Below are positions 7,480-15,767 of a stretch of DNA of 46,644 bases, one piece after another. Origin of the DNA: DATKXU01 sp035528905 (GTDB lineage: Bacteria > Armatimonadota > UBA5829 > DTJY01); contig DATKXU010000011.1 of assembly GCA_035528905.1 (NCBI GenBank), positions 1-46,644 on the forward strand. Reading direction: 5' to 3'. A model generated the notes under the pieces. That model did not search any database, was not told the origin of the DNA, and saw only the letters and a program-made list of their open reading frames with translations. Position 1 is the stretch's first letter, and each line of letters begins with the position of its first letter. Made by a program: the position numbers and the translations under genes.

Positions 7480-8091
7480 CTACGGAGCTATACCAATCAG
7501 AACAAGGGGAACTGCAGGAACGCCTCGGCCCTGGCGTATCAGGTTATAGAGCTCGCCTTCATAGTAGGCTACGCCGGACGACATCCCGGCCTGAAGCTCC
7601 TTCATTGGGAGAATCTCCACACCAACATCAATAACGTCACCCACGTAGAAAGCCATGTGCTTGACGAAGAGATCGTAGGCGACAAAAGAGTACTTTCCGA
7701 ACTGCACCTCGATCGCAATCCTGTCCTTCACAAAATCCGTTTGGTTATACGAGAAGATCGGCGTCTCTCCGGCACTGCTGATTGCTTGGCGCTGCTCTTC
7801 GGGGCTCAACCCTATTGTCTTGCGAATGAGCCTGTGGTCGGACGTCACCCAATATGAGGTCCGCGACTCTTTCCAACCTCGATCGGTCAGTGCTTCTCCA
7901 AAGTGCTGATTCATCTGAACAGGGCTGTACAGGAGCTTGCCGCGCATCGTCTTCTCCTTCGATACCTTTGTACGGCAGCTCTCGGCGTTTACCACAGTAA
8001 TAACTTCCACAATCTGCGCCCATATCTGGGGTTGATGCACTAGAATGTGCTCGTATCCGTTGAGATGGGAGTAATAGTGGACTATTCTCAC
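7480..8091 (-). CDS. BglII-like type II restriction endonuclease
   Basis: The 203-residue protein resembles the BglII endonuclease family. The block TDFVKDRIAIEVQFGKYSF aligns with the BglII active-site stretch as I recall it. D119, E128 and Q130 have the same spacing (9 and 2) as the BglII residues D84, E93 and Q95. The N-terminal YYSHLNGYEHIL and the block SPVQMNQHF before the active site also match in order. I chose GTG 8091 because it overlaps the methyltransferase stop as GTGA and has GGAGG upstream; an in-frame ATG at 8136 would overlap the methyltransferase by 49 bases. It is the last gene of a three-gene minus-strand unit. If specificity is kept, the site would be AGATCT, but that is inference. 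Confidence 0.8.
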   Translation of the reverse strand: MRIVHYYSHLNGYEHILVHQPQIWAQIVEVITVVNAESCRTKVSKEKTMRGKLLYSPVQMNQHFGEALTDRGWKESRTSYWVTSDHRLIRKTIGLSPEEQRQAISSAGETPIFSYNQTDFVKDRIAIEVQFGKYSFVAYDLFVKHMAFYVGDVIDVGVEILPMKELQAGMSSGVAYYEGELYNLIRQGRGVPAVPLVLIGIAP

Positions 8092-8954
8092 CTGTGCCCT
8101 CCGTTCGGCAAGCTGGGATCGTACACTGGCTTCCACATCGGCCGGGTCCTCAGCCGGCCTGTGCGGAGGTCGCGAATACGCTGCCTGGCAATGTCCACAT
8201 ACTCCTGCACAATGTCACAGCCATAGCCGACACGCCCATGTAACAAAGCCGCGATGACTGCCGATCCTACCCCCATGTAGGGATCGAGGACGCTGTCTCC
8301 TTCGTCGGTTATGGACAGTACCAGGCGCTCTATCAACTCGACCGGGAATTGACAAGGATGTATAGTCTTTTCCACATGGTTGCACTTCACGTTCGGGATA
8401 ATCCAAACATCGCCGGGATTCTTGCCGAGAGGGTTGCAAGACAACTCTCCCGCCTTCGGACCCTTAAAGTGTTTCTTGTTCGGGTACTTGGGGGAAACTC
8501 GGATGGGATCGAGATTGAACGTATAGTCATTGCCCTTCGTGAACCACAGGATGGTCTCATATCGGCCTGATAGTCTCCTAGTGCAGTGAAGACCATGCTC
8601 GAAGTGCCAGATTATGCGATTTCGAAGGATCAGCCTGTGGCTCTTGAAAGTCGGATAGAGCGCAATGTCCAGAGGTACGACCTCGCCGTCCTGTGCGACA
8701 TGGTTTCCAATCTGCCAGCAGATAGAACCCTTCGGATGAAGGAGCCTGACGCACTCGGAAACGACTTGCGCCTGGGATGACAGGTAGACATCGAGTGATT
8801 TGCGCCGCTCGTAAGCTTTGCCAATGTTATACGGAGGCGAGGTCACTATCAACTTCATGCTTTCATTGGGCAATCCGCGCATGAAGTCGAGGTTGTTCGC
8901 GCATTCGATGAAAACATCGGGAATTGTGAAAAGCTCGACAGCTAGCTGACTCAT
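8088..8954 (-). CDS. beta-class DNA methyltransferase (N4-cytosine or N6-adenine), partner of the BglII-like enzyme
   Basis: The enzyme should protect host DNA by methylating an exocyclic amino group in the recognition site, using SAM. Catalytic motif IV, TSPPY, is at residues 38-42. The SAM-binding motif I, DPYMGVGS, comes late, beginning at D224. Motif IV before motif I defines the beta class. SPPY rather than DPPY favours N4-cytosine, the activity known for M.BglII, but N6-adenine is not excluded. I chose ATG 8954, which has AGAGGTGGGG eight bases upstream, giving 288 residues; a longer reading to 9020 would overlap the small gene upstream. The gene is coupled to the endonuclease by a GTGA overlap. 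G+C looks lower than in the flanking genes. Confidence 0.9.
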   Translation of the reverse strand: MSQLAVELFTIPDVFIECANNLDFMRGLPNESMKLIVTSPPYNIGKAYERRKSLDVYLSSQAQVVSECVRLLHPKGSICWQIGNHVAQDGEVVPLDIALYPTFKSHRLILRNRIIWHFEHGLHCTRRLSGRYETILWFTKGNDYTFNLDPIRVSPKYPNKKHFKGPKAGELSCNPLGKNPGDVWIIPNVKCNHVEKTIHPCQFPVELIERLVLSITDEGDSVLDPYMGVGSAVIAALLHGRVGYGCDIVQEYVDIARQRIRDLRTGRLRTRPMWKPVYDPSLPNGGHR

Positions 8955-8989
8955 ATGCGTTCCCCACCTCTTGTACTCTTGAAACAAGA

Positions 8990-9202
8990 CTAGAATGAAC
9001 AACCTAACACAGCCCGGCATTCGGCACTGGTCGTCCCCAGCATGGCCTCGAGCTGGGCATGTGCGAGAAGACCACCTGCAACCCCAACTTGGTCAGGGTG
9101 TTCAGCCTCGTCCCAATCGACGATGACCACACGGGCGTCCGTGATATTGGTGTACACTTCAACTACTACACCGCCCCTAACCTCGACAACAATATCGTTC
9201 AT
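8990..9202 (-). CDS. unrecognised 70-residue protein, first gene of the restriction-modification unit
   Basis: The predicted protein begins MNDIVVEVRGGVVVEVYTN and continues with an acidic VVIVDWDEAE stretch and a short helical tail. Its beta-rich N-terminal pattern (I-V-V-E-V-x-G-G-V-V) recalls short hypothetical proteins often seen in mobile or accessory DNA, but I cannot name a family. The ATG at 9202 has AGGGAG eight bases upstream; a GTG at 9211 lies on that Shine-Dalgarno sequence. It ends 35 bases before the methyltransferase start, so it is probably co-transcribed. It lacks an obvious helix-turn-helix, so it does not look like a classical C-protein regulator. Confidence 0.65.
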   Translation of the reverse strand: MNDIVVEVRGGVVVEVYTNITDARVVIVDWDEAEHPDQVGVAGGLLAHAQLEAMLGTTSAECRAVLGCSF

Positions 9203-9336
9203 TTCCGCCACTCCCTGTTGCGCAGAGGTTTGGTAATCTGTATTGTTCCTACCTATGTTATCCCTAAGAGCTGACGATACATTATGGATAGGTTATCGCC
9301 CTAGTAGGAGCCGGTTTTCGCAATTGTATGTATTCG

Positions 9337-9357
9337 AGGAAAAACGAGCTTTTTCCT
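9337..9357. repeat. 8-bp perfect hairpin AGGAAAAA/TTTTTCCT
   Basis: AGGAAAAA (9337-9344), loop CGAGC and TTTTTCCT (9350-9357) form a perfect A/T-rich stem. It lies in the 273-base spacer between the divergent restriction-modification unit and lipB. The stem is too A/T-rich for a strong intrinsic terminator. It could be an operator or boundary element; nothing proves either. Confidence 0.5.
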
Positions 9358-9423
9358 GCCTGGATGACCCACGAGCCACAATTAGCCGAGGAGAAACCTT
9401 GCTCTGCTCATCTCCAGCCCTGC

Positions 9424-9453
9424 TTGACGCCTCACAAGCCCGTCCCCTATACT
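9424..9453 (+). promoter_or_regulatory. sigma-70-type promoter for lipB-lipA
   Basis: TTGACG (9424-9429) and TATACT (9448-9453) are separated by 18 bases. Both hexamers match the consensus at five of six positions. Transcription would start near 9460, about 16 bases before the lipB ATG, and AGGAAG lies in that short leader. The promoter sits downstream of the restriction-modification island and restarts transcription of + strand genes. Confidence 0.65.
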
Positions 9454-9475
9454 TAGATGAAGTTCAGGAAGACAC

Positions 9476-10165
9476 ATGCGCGAACTGTGGTTTGCCGACT
9501 TGGGACTGATAGGCTATCCGGAATGCTTCGAGCTCCAGCGGAAGCTGGCAGCACTCCGGCTTGCAGGTGAGATCGAGGACACGCTGCTCCTCCTCGAGCA
9601 CACGCCGGTCGTCACCCTGGGCGCCGCGGGCGGCGAAGGGAGCCTGCGCGTCGAGCCGGAGGCGCTGGAGCGGCAGGGCATAGCCCTGTTCCATACAGAT
9701 CGCGGCGGCAACGCCACTTACCACGGGCCGGGCCAGCTCGTCGGCTACCCGATATTCGACTTGCGCTCGCACGGCAGGGACGTTCACCTGTTCATCAGAA
9801 ATCTCGAGCGCGCCGTGGTGGATTGCCTTGCCGATTTCGGAGTTGCGGGCGAAGTGATGCCTGGGTATACAGGGGTCTGGGTCTCCGGGGAGAAGATTTG
9901 CTCCATCGGGATCGCCGTCCGACGCTGGATTACCTACCACGGCTTTGCTCTCAACGTCAGCCCGAACTTCGAACACTGGTCGCTGATTGATCCCTGCGGG
10001 CTGACGGGTCGGCAGGTCACTTCACTGGAGCGGCTGATCGGGCGGTGCCCGGATATGGGCGAGGTGAAAGGCTCCGTGGTGGCCAAGCTCGCGCGGGTAT
10101 TCGACTTGGAGCCTGTGCGCACGGATGTTGCGGACATTCTTGCTTCTGCGCGGGTGGGCTCTTGA
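9476..10165 (+). CDS. lipB: octanoyl-[acyl-carrier-protein]:protein N-octanoyltransferase (LipB)
   Basis: LipB moves the octanoyl group from acyl-carrier protein to the lipoyl domains of 2-oxoacid dehydrogenases and the glycine cleavage H protein. The family motifs are RGGNATYHGPGQLVGYP, then GEKICSIGI with K140 as the expected catalytic lysine, and LIDPCGLTGRQVTS with C174 as the nucleophile forming the acyl-thioester. The length of 229 residues is normal. ATG 9476 is preceded by AGGAAG, and a good promoter lies at 9424-9453. lipA follows after 132 bases, so both steps of lipoate synthesis are together. Confidence 0.96.
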   Translation: MRELWFADLGLIGYPECFELQRKLAALRLAGEIEDTLLLLEHTPVVTLGAAGGEGSLRVEPEALERQGIALFHTDRGGNATYHGPGQLVGYPIFDLRSHGRDVHLFIRNLERAVVDCLADFGVAGEVMPGYTGVWVSGEKICSIGIAVRRWITYHGFALNVSPNFEHWSLIDPCGLTGRQVTSLERLIGRCPDMGEVKGSVVAKLARVFDLEPVRTDVADILASARVGS

Positions 10166-10202
10166 TGAAGCGGGACAATGGGGTATAGGGGCAGCCTACT
10201 TC

Positions 10203-10290
10203 TCCCATACTCCCACACGCCCATACACCCATACTCTCTGTTGAGGTAGGGCGGGATTCGCAAGTACGACTAGGAGTACGAGTAGGAGTG
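10203..10290. repeat. two word-like repeats in the lipB-lipA spacer
   Basis: From 10203 to about 10235 the words CCCATACTCCCACACG and CCCATACACCCATAC form an imperfect tandem array. From 10263 to 10290 a second array reads AGTACGACTAGG then AGTACGAGTAGGAG and ends at the lipA ribosome-binding region. The second contains TACGAGTAGGAG (10277-10288), identical to 2472-2483. The two arrays are unrelated in sequence to each other and to the GGTTCCAAG family. Confidence 0.65.
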
Positions 10291-10297
10291 TGGAGCG

Positions 10298-11149
10298 ATG
10301 AACAGGCGGCTACCGGAATGGCTCACGGTTAAGGCTCCTAAGCGCGGCGCTTATGAGGAGATGGCGGGGTACTTGGAGTCATTGGGGCTTCACACAGTCT
10401 GCCAGAGCGCGAGCTGCCCGAATATTGGCGAGTGCTTCTCCAGGCGGACAGCGACCTTCATGATCCTCGGCGACACCTGCACGAGAAGCTGCGGGTTCTG
10501 CGGCGTGCGGCACGGAGAGCCGCTTGCTGTGGACCCGGACGAGCCTCGGCGCGTGGCGCAGGCGGCAGCGCAACTCGGACTGAAGTACGTGGTAGTGACC
10601 TCGGTCTCCCGCGATGACCTTTCCGACGGCGGCGCGAGCCAGTTCGCTGAGACCATCCGGCAGATAAGAGCGCACATGCCGGATGCCGGAGTGGAGGTAC
10701 TCGTGCCTGATTTTGGCGGTGACGCGGATGCTCTGAAGGCCGTCCTCGATGCCGGGCCGTTCGTGCTGAACCACAACGTTGAAACCGTGCCGCGCCTGTA
10801 TGGAACCGTTCGTCCGGCAGCGGATTACGGCAGGTCGCTGAGGCTCCTTGAAACCGCCAAGCAGATCGAGCCGTCTATATATACGAAATCCGGGTTCATG
10901 GTTGGGTTGGGCGAGTCGAAGGAAGAGGTAGAAGAAGTCCTGCGGGACCTGCGAAGCGCGGGCTGCGATATTGTCACCATCGGCCAGTACCTTCGGCCTT
11001 CGAAGGCAAATCTCCCCGTCGTCGAGTATGTTCTCCCCGCCCGATTTGATGAGTACAAGGTGACCGGCGATGCCCTGGGGTTTCGATATGTGGCTTCAGG
11101 CCCCTTCGTCCGAAGCTCGTATCACGCGGAAGACATCGCCGGAGTCTAA
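10298..11149 (+). CDS. lipA: lipoyl synthase (LipA)
   Basis: LipA is a radical-SAM enzyme that inserts two sulfur atoms into protein-bound octanoyl groups. The auxiliary [4Fe-4S] cluster is ligated by C35, C40 and C46 in the motif CxxxxCxxxxxC. The radical-SAM cluster is ligated by C61, C65 and C68 (CTRSCGFC). The C-terminal RSSYHAE provides the conserved serine that also binds the auxiliary cluster. All expected residues are present and the 283-residue length is normal. GTGTGGAG upstream of ATG 10298 serves as Shine-Dalgarno. tamB follows nine bases after the stop. Confidence 0.97.
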   Translation: MNRRLPEWLTVKAPKRGAYEEMAGYLESLGLHTVCQSASCPNIGECFSRRTATFMILGDTCTRSCGFCGVRHGEPLAVDPDEPRRVAQAAAQLGLKYVVVTSVSRDDLSDGGASQFAETIRQIRAHMPDAGVEVLVPDFGGDADALKAVLDAGPFVLNHNVETVPRLYGTVRPAADYGRSLRLLETAKQIEPSIYTKSGFMVGLGESKEEVEEVLRDLRSAGCDIVTIGQYLRPSKANLPVVEYVLPARFDEYKVTGDALGFRYVASGPFVRSSYHAEDIAGV

Positions 11150-11158
11150 GGAATACTA

Positions 11159-14100
11159 ATGCGCAAGGCCAGGCGTCTCACACTGCTGATCGTAGTGCTT
11201 CCACTGCTGGCAATAACGGCAGGCTCAGTCGTATTCGTCATGGGCCTCAGCAGGGCAGCCCTGCGCCGCCTCCCGGAAGTACTGAGGGCGGCTGCCGCCG
11301 AGCGCATAAACGGCGATGTGAAGATCGGCAAGATCGAGGTGCTTCCCGCCCGCGGGCTGGTGCTCACCGACGTCGCTATCTCAGGAGTGAGCCCGGATAA
11401 GCCTATCGTCCGAGTCCCAACTGTCAGGATAGCGTACAGCCTCGCCGACATCGCGCTGAGGAAAAGGGATCCGATAGCGAGCATCAGGCGAATAGAGATT
11501 CTGAAGCCGGATGTATTCCTGGAGCGCACGCCGGAAGGGCGGTGGAACATCGCCAACATCCTAAAGCCTCAGCCTCCCAGCCAGCCTCTCAAGCTTCGCG
11601 CCGAGATACGCGTGAAGTCCGGCCGGGTGACCATCTGCGACCGGGCGCCGAATCCCGCCCGTCCCGAACAGAACATCCTCAGGAGCATAAACGGCAGGGC
11701 GGACCTATCCGGCATACCGGTAGTGAGATGTTCGGTCTCCGGAAAGGGCGATCCCGGAAAGCTGGAACGATTCGCCGCCAAGGGCCGGTATAACCTCACG
11801 AATCACTCCTTCAGCGCCGATCTCGACGTGCTTGGGGCGAGCGCATCGGGTTTGTCCGCCTATTCGAAGAAGACCGGCTTGAACGTCTCGTCCGGCACGG
11901 CGCGAATCGGCCTAAGAGTATCCAGGCCCGGGGAGGACAAGCCTTTGCAGTACGCGGGCGCGATCCGACTGCGCTCGGTGGAAGCCAGAGTTCCACAACT
12001 CCGCAGCCCGGTGCGCGACCTGGATGGAGACATACGCATACGGACCGGCGTGGTCAGCGTGCGCCTCAAGGGCAAGGTCGGCTCCACGCCTTTTGTCCTC
12101 TCCGGCCAAGTCCTCGATCCCTCGCATCCTCGCCTGGCGCTGGAGGCCACATCGGACAGCGTCAACTTCCGCGAGGTAGCAAGTCTGACCGGATGGGCGA
12201 AGCAGCTTGGTCGGACGACGCTGCCGCAGAATGGCCGCTTCCGAGCGCGGGTCCTCGGCCCCGCAATGTCACCGAAAGTAGACTTCGCGCTGGAGATGCC
12301 TTCGCTCTCACATCCCGACTGCGAGTGCCACTCGATCCTCGTAAATGGCACTTATGCTGACCGACGGATCAGCATTCGGCAGGCATCGGCAGGGATGTAC
12401 GGCGGGCTGATCGAGCTGAGCGGCGACATAGCAGTATCAGGAAGTCCGCGCGGCATGCTCGAGGGCCGCGTTTCGAGTATCCCGCTTGGGCGCATCCCGT
12501 TCCTGCGAGAACGCCAGTTTGCAGCAACCAGCACAGGGGAATTGGACGCATCGTGGGGACCGGGAAGCGTGCTTGTGGACTATCAGGGCACGCTGAACGA
12601 GGGCCGGATCAAGGGGGTACAGTTCGACGGCGGTAGGCTTTCCGCTGCCTATGGCGATGGCATCATCGTCCTGAAGCAGCTCAGCGTGGAGGCGCTTGGG
12701 GGCACTGTTACCGCATCCGGGCAGACGGCGCTGGATGGCGACTTGAAGTTTAAGGCCGCCGGATCGGACATCAATCTGGCATCTGTCAAGGAAATGTACT
12801 GGAGCGCCCCAACCGTTGGCCGGCTGAATTTCACCGGCGAGCTCACCGGGACTTTCCAATCGCCTGTCTTCAACGGGGACATCGAGGCTCAGCGCGTGAT
12901 GGTCTCCGGCATCGGGACCGAGCGAATCGCCGGAAGCCTGTCCGCCAGCCGCGAAGCCATCGAATCGGCGAACATGGTCATCTACGAGTATCCAGGAACA
13001 GTCACGCTGACCGGCAGAATCCGAAATCCGCTTGCCGAGACACCGTCCTTAGACCTGCGCATCAGGGCAGACTCGCTCGATACAGACAAATTGACCGGAG
13101 CCCTGGGAAGGTCGGCGCTGACCGAGGGCGAGGCTTCAGCGGAATTGATCGTTTCCGGCACGCTTCGCGATCCGAAAGCAGAAGGCACGCTTCACATCGA
13201 AGGTGGGTCGTACTGCGACGTGCCGATAGACTCGCTGGACGCGCAAATCGCGTGCGGCCTAAACAGCCTCCAACTCGACGAGCTCACCGTTCGATCCGGC
13301 GCATCCTGCCTCACGGCGAGCGGCGAGATTTCCAAGAACCGCCGCATCTCCATGAGATTCAGCGGCGACCAGGTCAGCCTGGATAAATTCGCCAGCCTGT
13401 TTCAGCCCTACGCTCTCGCTTCAGGAGACATGACGCTGAGCGGCAGTATCACCGGCGAGGCGGATGCGCCGCACGTTGAGGCGATGGTTGAATGCGAGAA
13501 GCCGGTCATCAACGGCCAGGAGTTCCAGCGCCTCAGCGGGCGGATATCATGGCGGGAGCCGGCTCTGGTCTTTTCGGATTTCAGCCTCTCACAGGCAACC
13601 GGCAAATGTATGATTCCCAAGCTCACATACGACTCCGTCGCCAGGACGTACACGCTCACAGCGCAGGCACAGGACATACGGGGGAAAACGGTAGTTGCGC
13701 TGCTGGACGCCAGTCCAGCCCTGAAGCAATCGTCCGATCATCACACGGTGCTCCGGCGCCTTCTTGACAAGCTGCCGAGACCCCTGGACGGGATGGTCAA
13801 CGGCAGCGTGACCGGCACTGTCCAGCTAACCAATGAAGATGTGCGGCCGGACCTGCGTGTTGAGGCGACCGGCGCCGATATGACATTCGGCTCCAGCTCG
13901 ATCAAGTCCGTACGAATGGAAGGCTCGTGGCAGAACGGCATCGCGAAGCTGGAGACCCTCGAGGCCATGGATGGAGATACGAATGTCTCCGCCACAGCAA
14001 GCTTCGGACCATCAGACGAGGTGGCCCTGTCCGTTGACGCGCACAGCTTACCGGTGGAACTTCTCAAGCAATGGCTGGACATGCCCCAGAACATCTCGGG

Positions 14101-15706
14101 CAAAGCCGACGTAACAATAGTTGCCGGCGGCAAGATAGACGCACCGGAGCTGGATGCATCCGTGGAGGTCGTGGAGCTGAAGATCGGCAGGGCTGGATTC
14201 GATAGGCTCCGCAGCAGGCTGTCCGCGAACAAAGAGCGCTCCGACACCAATGTTGGCAAGACGCAGACACCGGGCAGAATTGATATAGACGATCTGACCC
14301 TGATACTGGGCGATCACGGACTAGGCGCAACCGGATACGTGCCGATGGACTGGCGGCGCCTCACGATCCCGACGGATGGCTCTGTACTCCTTGAGTCACA
14401 TCTTGACCGCGGAAGCCTGGAGCTGCTGTCAACAGTCGGCGGCATAGATGCGGAGACCGGGCCCAACGGCGCCTTTGAGGGATTGATCAGATTAAGCGGC
14501 ACCGTGCAGTCTCCGAAGCTTGACGGCGATCTTGCATGGCGTGACGGACGATTCAGGATTCCGAGAATCGCCGAGCCGCTGCAGAATATCAGTGCGCGGC
14601 TGCGACTCGCGGGTGACAAACTCTCGATCGAGGAATTCACAGGCGCCTCGGCAGAGGGCGGCAGCTTCAGCATTTCCGGCGAGGTAGCATTGGCAGACCT
14701 GAAACCGGTGCTGGACATAGGGCTCAAAACCGACGGTCTCAGGATTTCAGGCGAGAACATGAGCAGTACCTACGGTGAATCAGTGAAGGCCCGCCTGGAC
14801 AGCGATCTCAAGCTGGCCGGAAAGTGGCAAAGTCCACGGGTAACAGGCAGGGTGGACGTCCCGGAGGGTTCGATTGTGCTGCCGGCCAAGGGCGGCCAGC
14901 CCTCTGAACGCGGTGCGCGCCGCGTTGACCCGACATTCGACATCGCGGCATCCCTGGGCCGGGACGTGCAGTTCAGATCCGCGCGGTTAAGAGGGCCGCT
15001 GGTAGGTCAACTGGCCGTGAAGGGCTCCATGAGCATGCCCGTGCTGGAAGGCACCTTGGACATCAGCGGGGGCGACATAGTCTTCCCGATGCGTGAGCTC
15101 AGGATACTGCCCGGAAGCACCGTCACGCTGCGCACAGGTCCATCCCAGCGTCCAATCGCCCTTCTAGACATGCGGGCACAGACACGATTGACCACGCTGT
15201 CCTTCCTAGGACAGCGGAAAAGATATACTGTGACCATGTCGGCCCAAGGCCCTCTCGACAGTCTGAACCCGACGTTCAGCTCATCACCGCCCGGGCTGAC
15301 CGACCAGATGATTGTGGCTCTATTGACCGGGCAGGGGCAATTGGAGCAGATCCTCGCCCGCAACGGCAGCCGCAGCGTCGGCCAGGAGCTTTCCGGCCTA
15401 TTCTCAACTGCCATGATGCCAACCGTGTTCAAGCCGATCGAGGAGGCATTGGAAAGCGCACTCGGCTTCGAGGAATTCACACTGGAAATGGGGTACAGGG
15501 AGCCCATCCAGTTGACTATTGGAGCGCACCTGTTCGGCGGTTTCTATCTGGATTACACGGCGGCACTGGGGGCGCGGCCGGATTACGCCGACAGCCTCTA
15601 TGAGCTCAAGCTGTCCTATCGGTTCAAGCACGGCATCGAACTCGGCGTGACCACAGACGAGAACCAGGCGCTCATGATCGGCGTCGAGGGCAAATTGAGG
15701 TTGTAG
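11159..15706 (+). CDS. tamB: TamB-like translocation and assembly module / AsmA-superfamily bridge protein
   Basis: This 1515-residue protein has an N-terminal membrane anchor (residues of about 8-30, LTLLIVVLPLLAITAGSVVF) and then a very long repetitive beta-strand region. Strands alternate through patterns such as G-x-L-x-x-x-G-x-I, as in TamB and AsmA-like proteins that span the periplasm. The last 300 residues match the TamB C-terminal (DUF490) domain: GPLVGQLAVKGSMSMPVLEG, then SSPPGLTDQMIVALLTGQG and the terminal YELKLSYRFKHGIELGVTT. It is expected to carry lipids or outer-membrane proteins between the membranes. Its partner TamA is not in the window; the Omp85 gene downstream is BamA-like. 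Start ATG 11159, preceded by AAGGAA. Confidence 0.88.
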   Translation: MRKARRLTLLIVVLPLLAITAGSVVFVMGLSRAALRRLPEVLRAAAAERINGDVKIGKIEVLPARGLVLTDVAISGVSPDKPIVRVPTVRIAYSLADIALRKRDPIASIRRIEILKPDVFLERTPEGRWNIANILKPQPPSQPLKLRAEIRVKSGRVTICDRAPNPARPEQNILRSINGRADLSGIPVVRCSVSGKGDPGKLERFAAKGRYNLTNHSFSADLDVLGASASGLSAYSKKTGLNVSSGTARIGLRVSRPGEDKPLQYAGAIRLRSVEARVPQLRSPVRDLDGDIRIRTGVVSVRLKGKVGSTPFVLSGQVLDPSHPRLALEATSDSVNFREVASLTGWAKQLGRTTLPQNGRFRARVLGPAMSPKVDFALEMPSLSHPDCECHSILVNGTYADRRISIRQASAGMYGGLIELSGDIAVSGSPRGMLEGRVSSIPLGRIPFLRERQFAATSTGELDASWGPGSVLVDYQGTLNEGRIKGVQFDGGRLSAAYGDGIIVLKQLSVEALGGTVTASGQTALDGDLKFKAAGSDINLASVKEMYWSAPTVGRLNFTGELTGTFQSPVFNGDIEAQRVMVSGIGTERIAGSLSASREAIESANMVIYEYPGTVTLTGRIRNPLAETPSLDLRIRADSLDTDKLTGALGRSALTEGEASAELIVSGTLRDPKAEGTLHIEGGSYCDVPIDSLDAQIACGLNSLQLDELTVRSGASCLTASGEISKNRRISMRFSGDQVSLDKFASLFQPYALASGDMTLSGSITGEADAPHVEAMVECEKPVINGQEFQRLSGRISWREPALVFSDFSLSQATGKCMIPKLTYDSVARTYTLTAQAQDIRGKTVVALLDASPALKQSSDHHTVLRRLLDKLPRPLDGMVNGSVTGTVQLTNEDVRPDLRVEATGADMTFGSSSIKSVRMEGSWQNGIAKLETLEAMDGDTNVSATASFGPSDEVALSVDAHSLPVELLKQWLDMPQNISGKADVTIVAGGKIDAPELDASVEVVELKIGRAGFDRLRSRLSANKERSDTNVGKTQTPGRIDIDDLTLILGDHGLGATGYVPMDWRRLTIPTDGSVLLESHLDRGSLELLSTVGGIDAETGPNGAFEGLIRLSGTVQSPKLDGDLAWRDGRFRIPRIAEPLQNISARLRLAGDKLSIEEFTGASAEGGSFSISGEVALADLKPVLDIGLKTDGLRISGENMSSTYGESVKARLDSDLKLAGKWQSPRVTGRVDVPEGSIVLPAKGGQPSERGARRVDPTFDIAASLGRDVQFRSARLRGPLVGQLAVKGSMSMPVLEGTLDISGGDIVFPMRELRILPGSTVTLRTGPSQRPIALLDMRAQTRLTTLSFLGQRKRYTVTMSAQGPLDSLNPTFSSSPPGLTDQMIVALLTGQGQLEQILARNGSRSVGQELSGLFSTAMMPTVFKPIEEALESALGFEEFTLEMGYREPIQLTIGAHLFGGFYLDYTAALGARPDYADSLYELKLSYRFKHGIELGVTTDENQALMIGVEGKLRL

Positions 15707-15739
15707 GCGCCGGCTTCGCGCTGGACTGGCGGAGGATAG

Positions 15740-15767
15740 TTGCCCGGCCGCGAGAAAATGTTATACT
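15740..15767 (+). promoter_or_regulatory. promoter-like sequence directly abutting the sigma-factor ATG
   Basis: TTGCCC (15740-15745) and TATACT (15762-15767) are 16 bases apart. The -10-like hexamer ends one base before the ATG at 15768. A transcript from here would start inside the reading frame, so either the match is chance or the real translation start is different. No other usable start codon exists nearby in frame. Confidence 0.3.

Noticed and set aside
7417..7857. 146-codon open frame on the + strand opposite the endonuclease gene
   Set aside because: It is antisense to a gene with clear family motifs and a good Shine-Dalgarno site; its translation has no recognisable domain.
9337..9357. 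Intrinsic terminator for the restriction-modification unit or lipB
   Set aside because: The stem is nearly all A/T and the hairpin lies upstream of both transcription units, so termination is unlikely.
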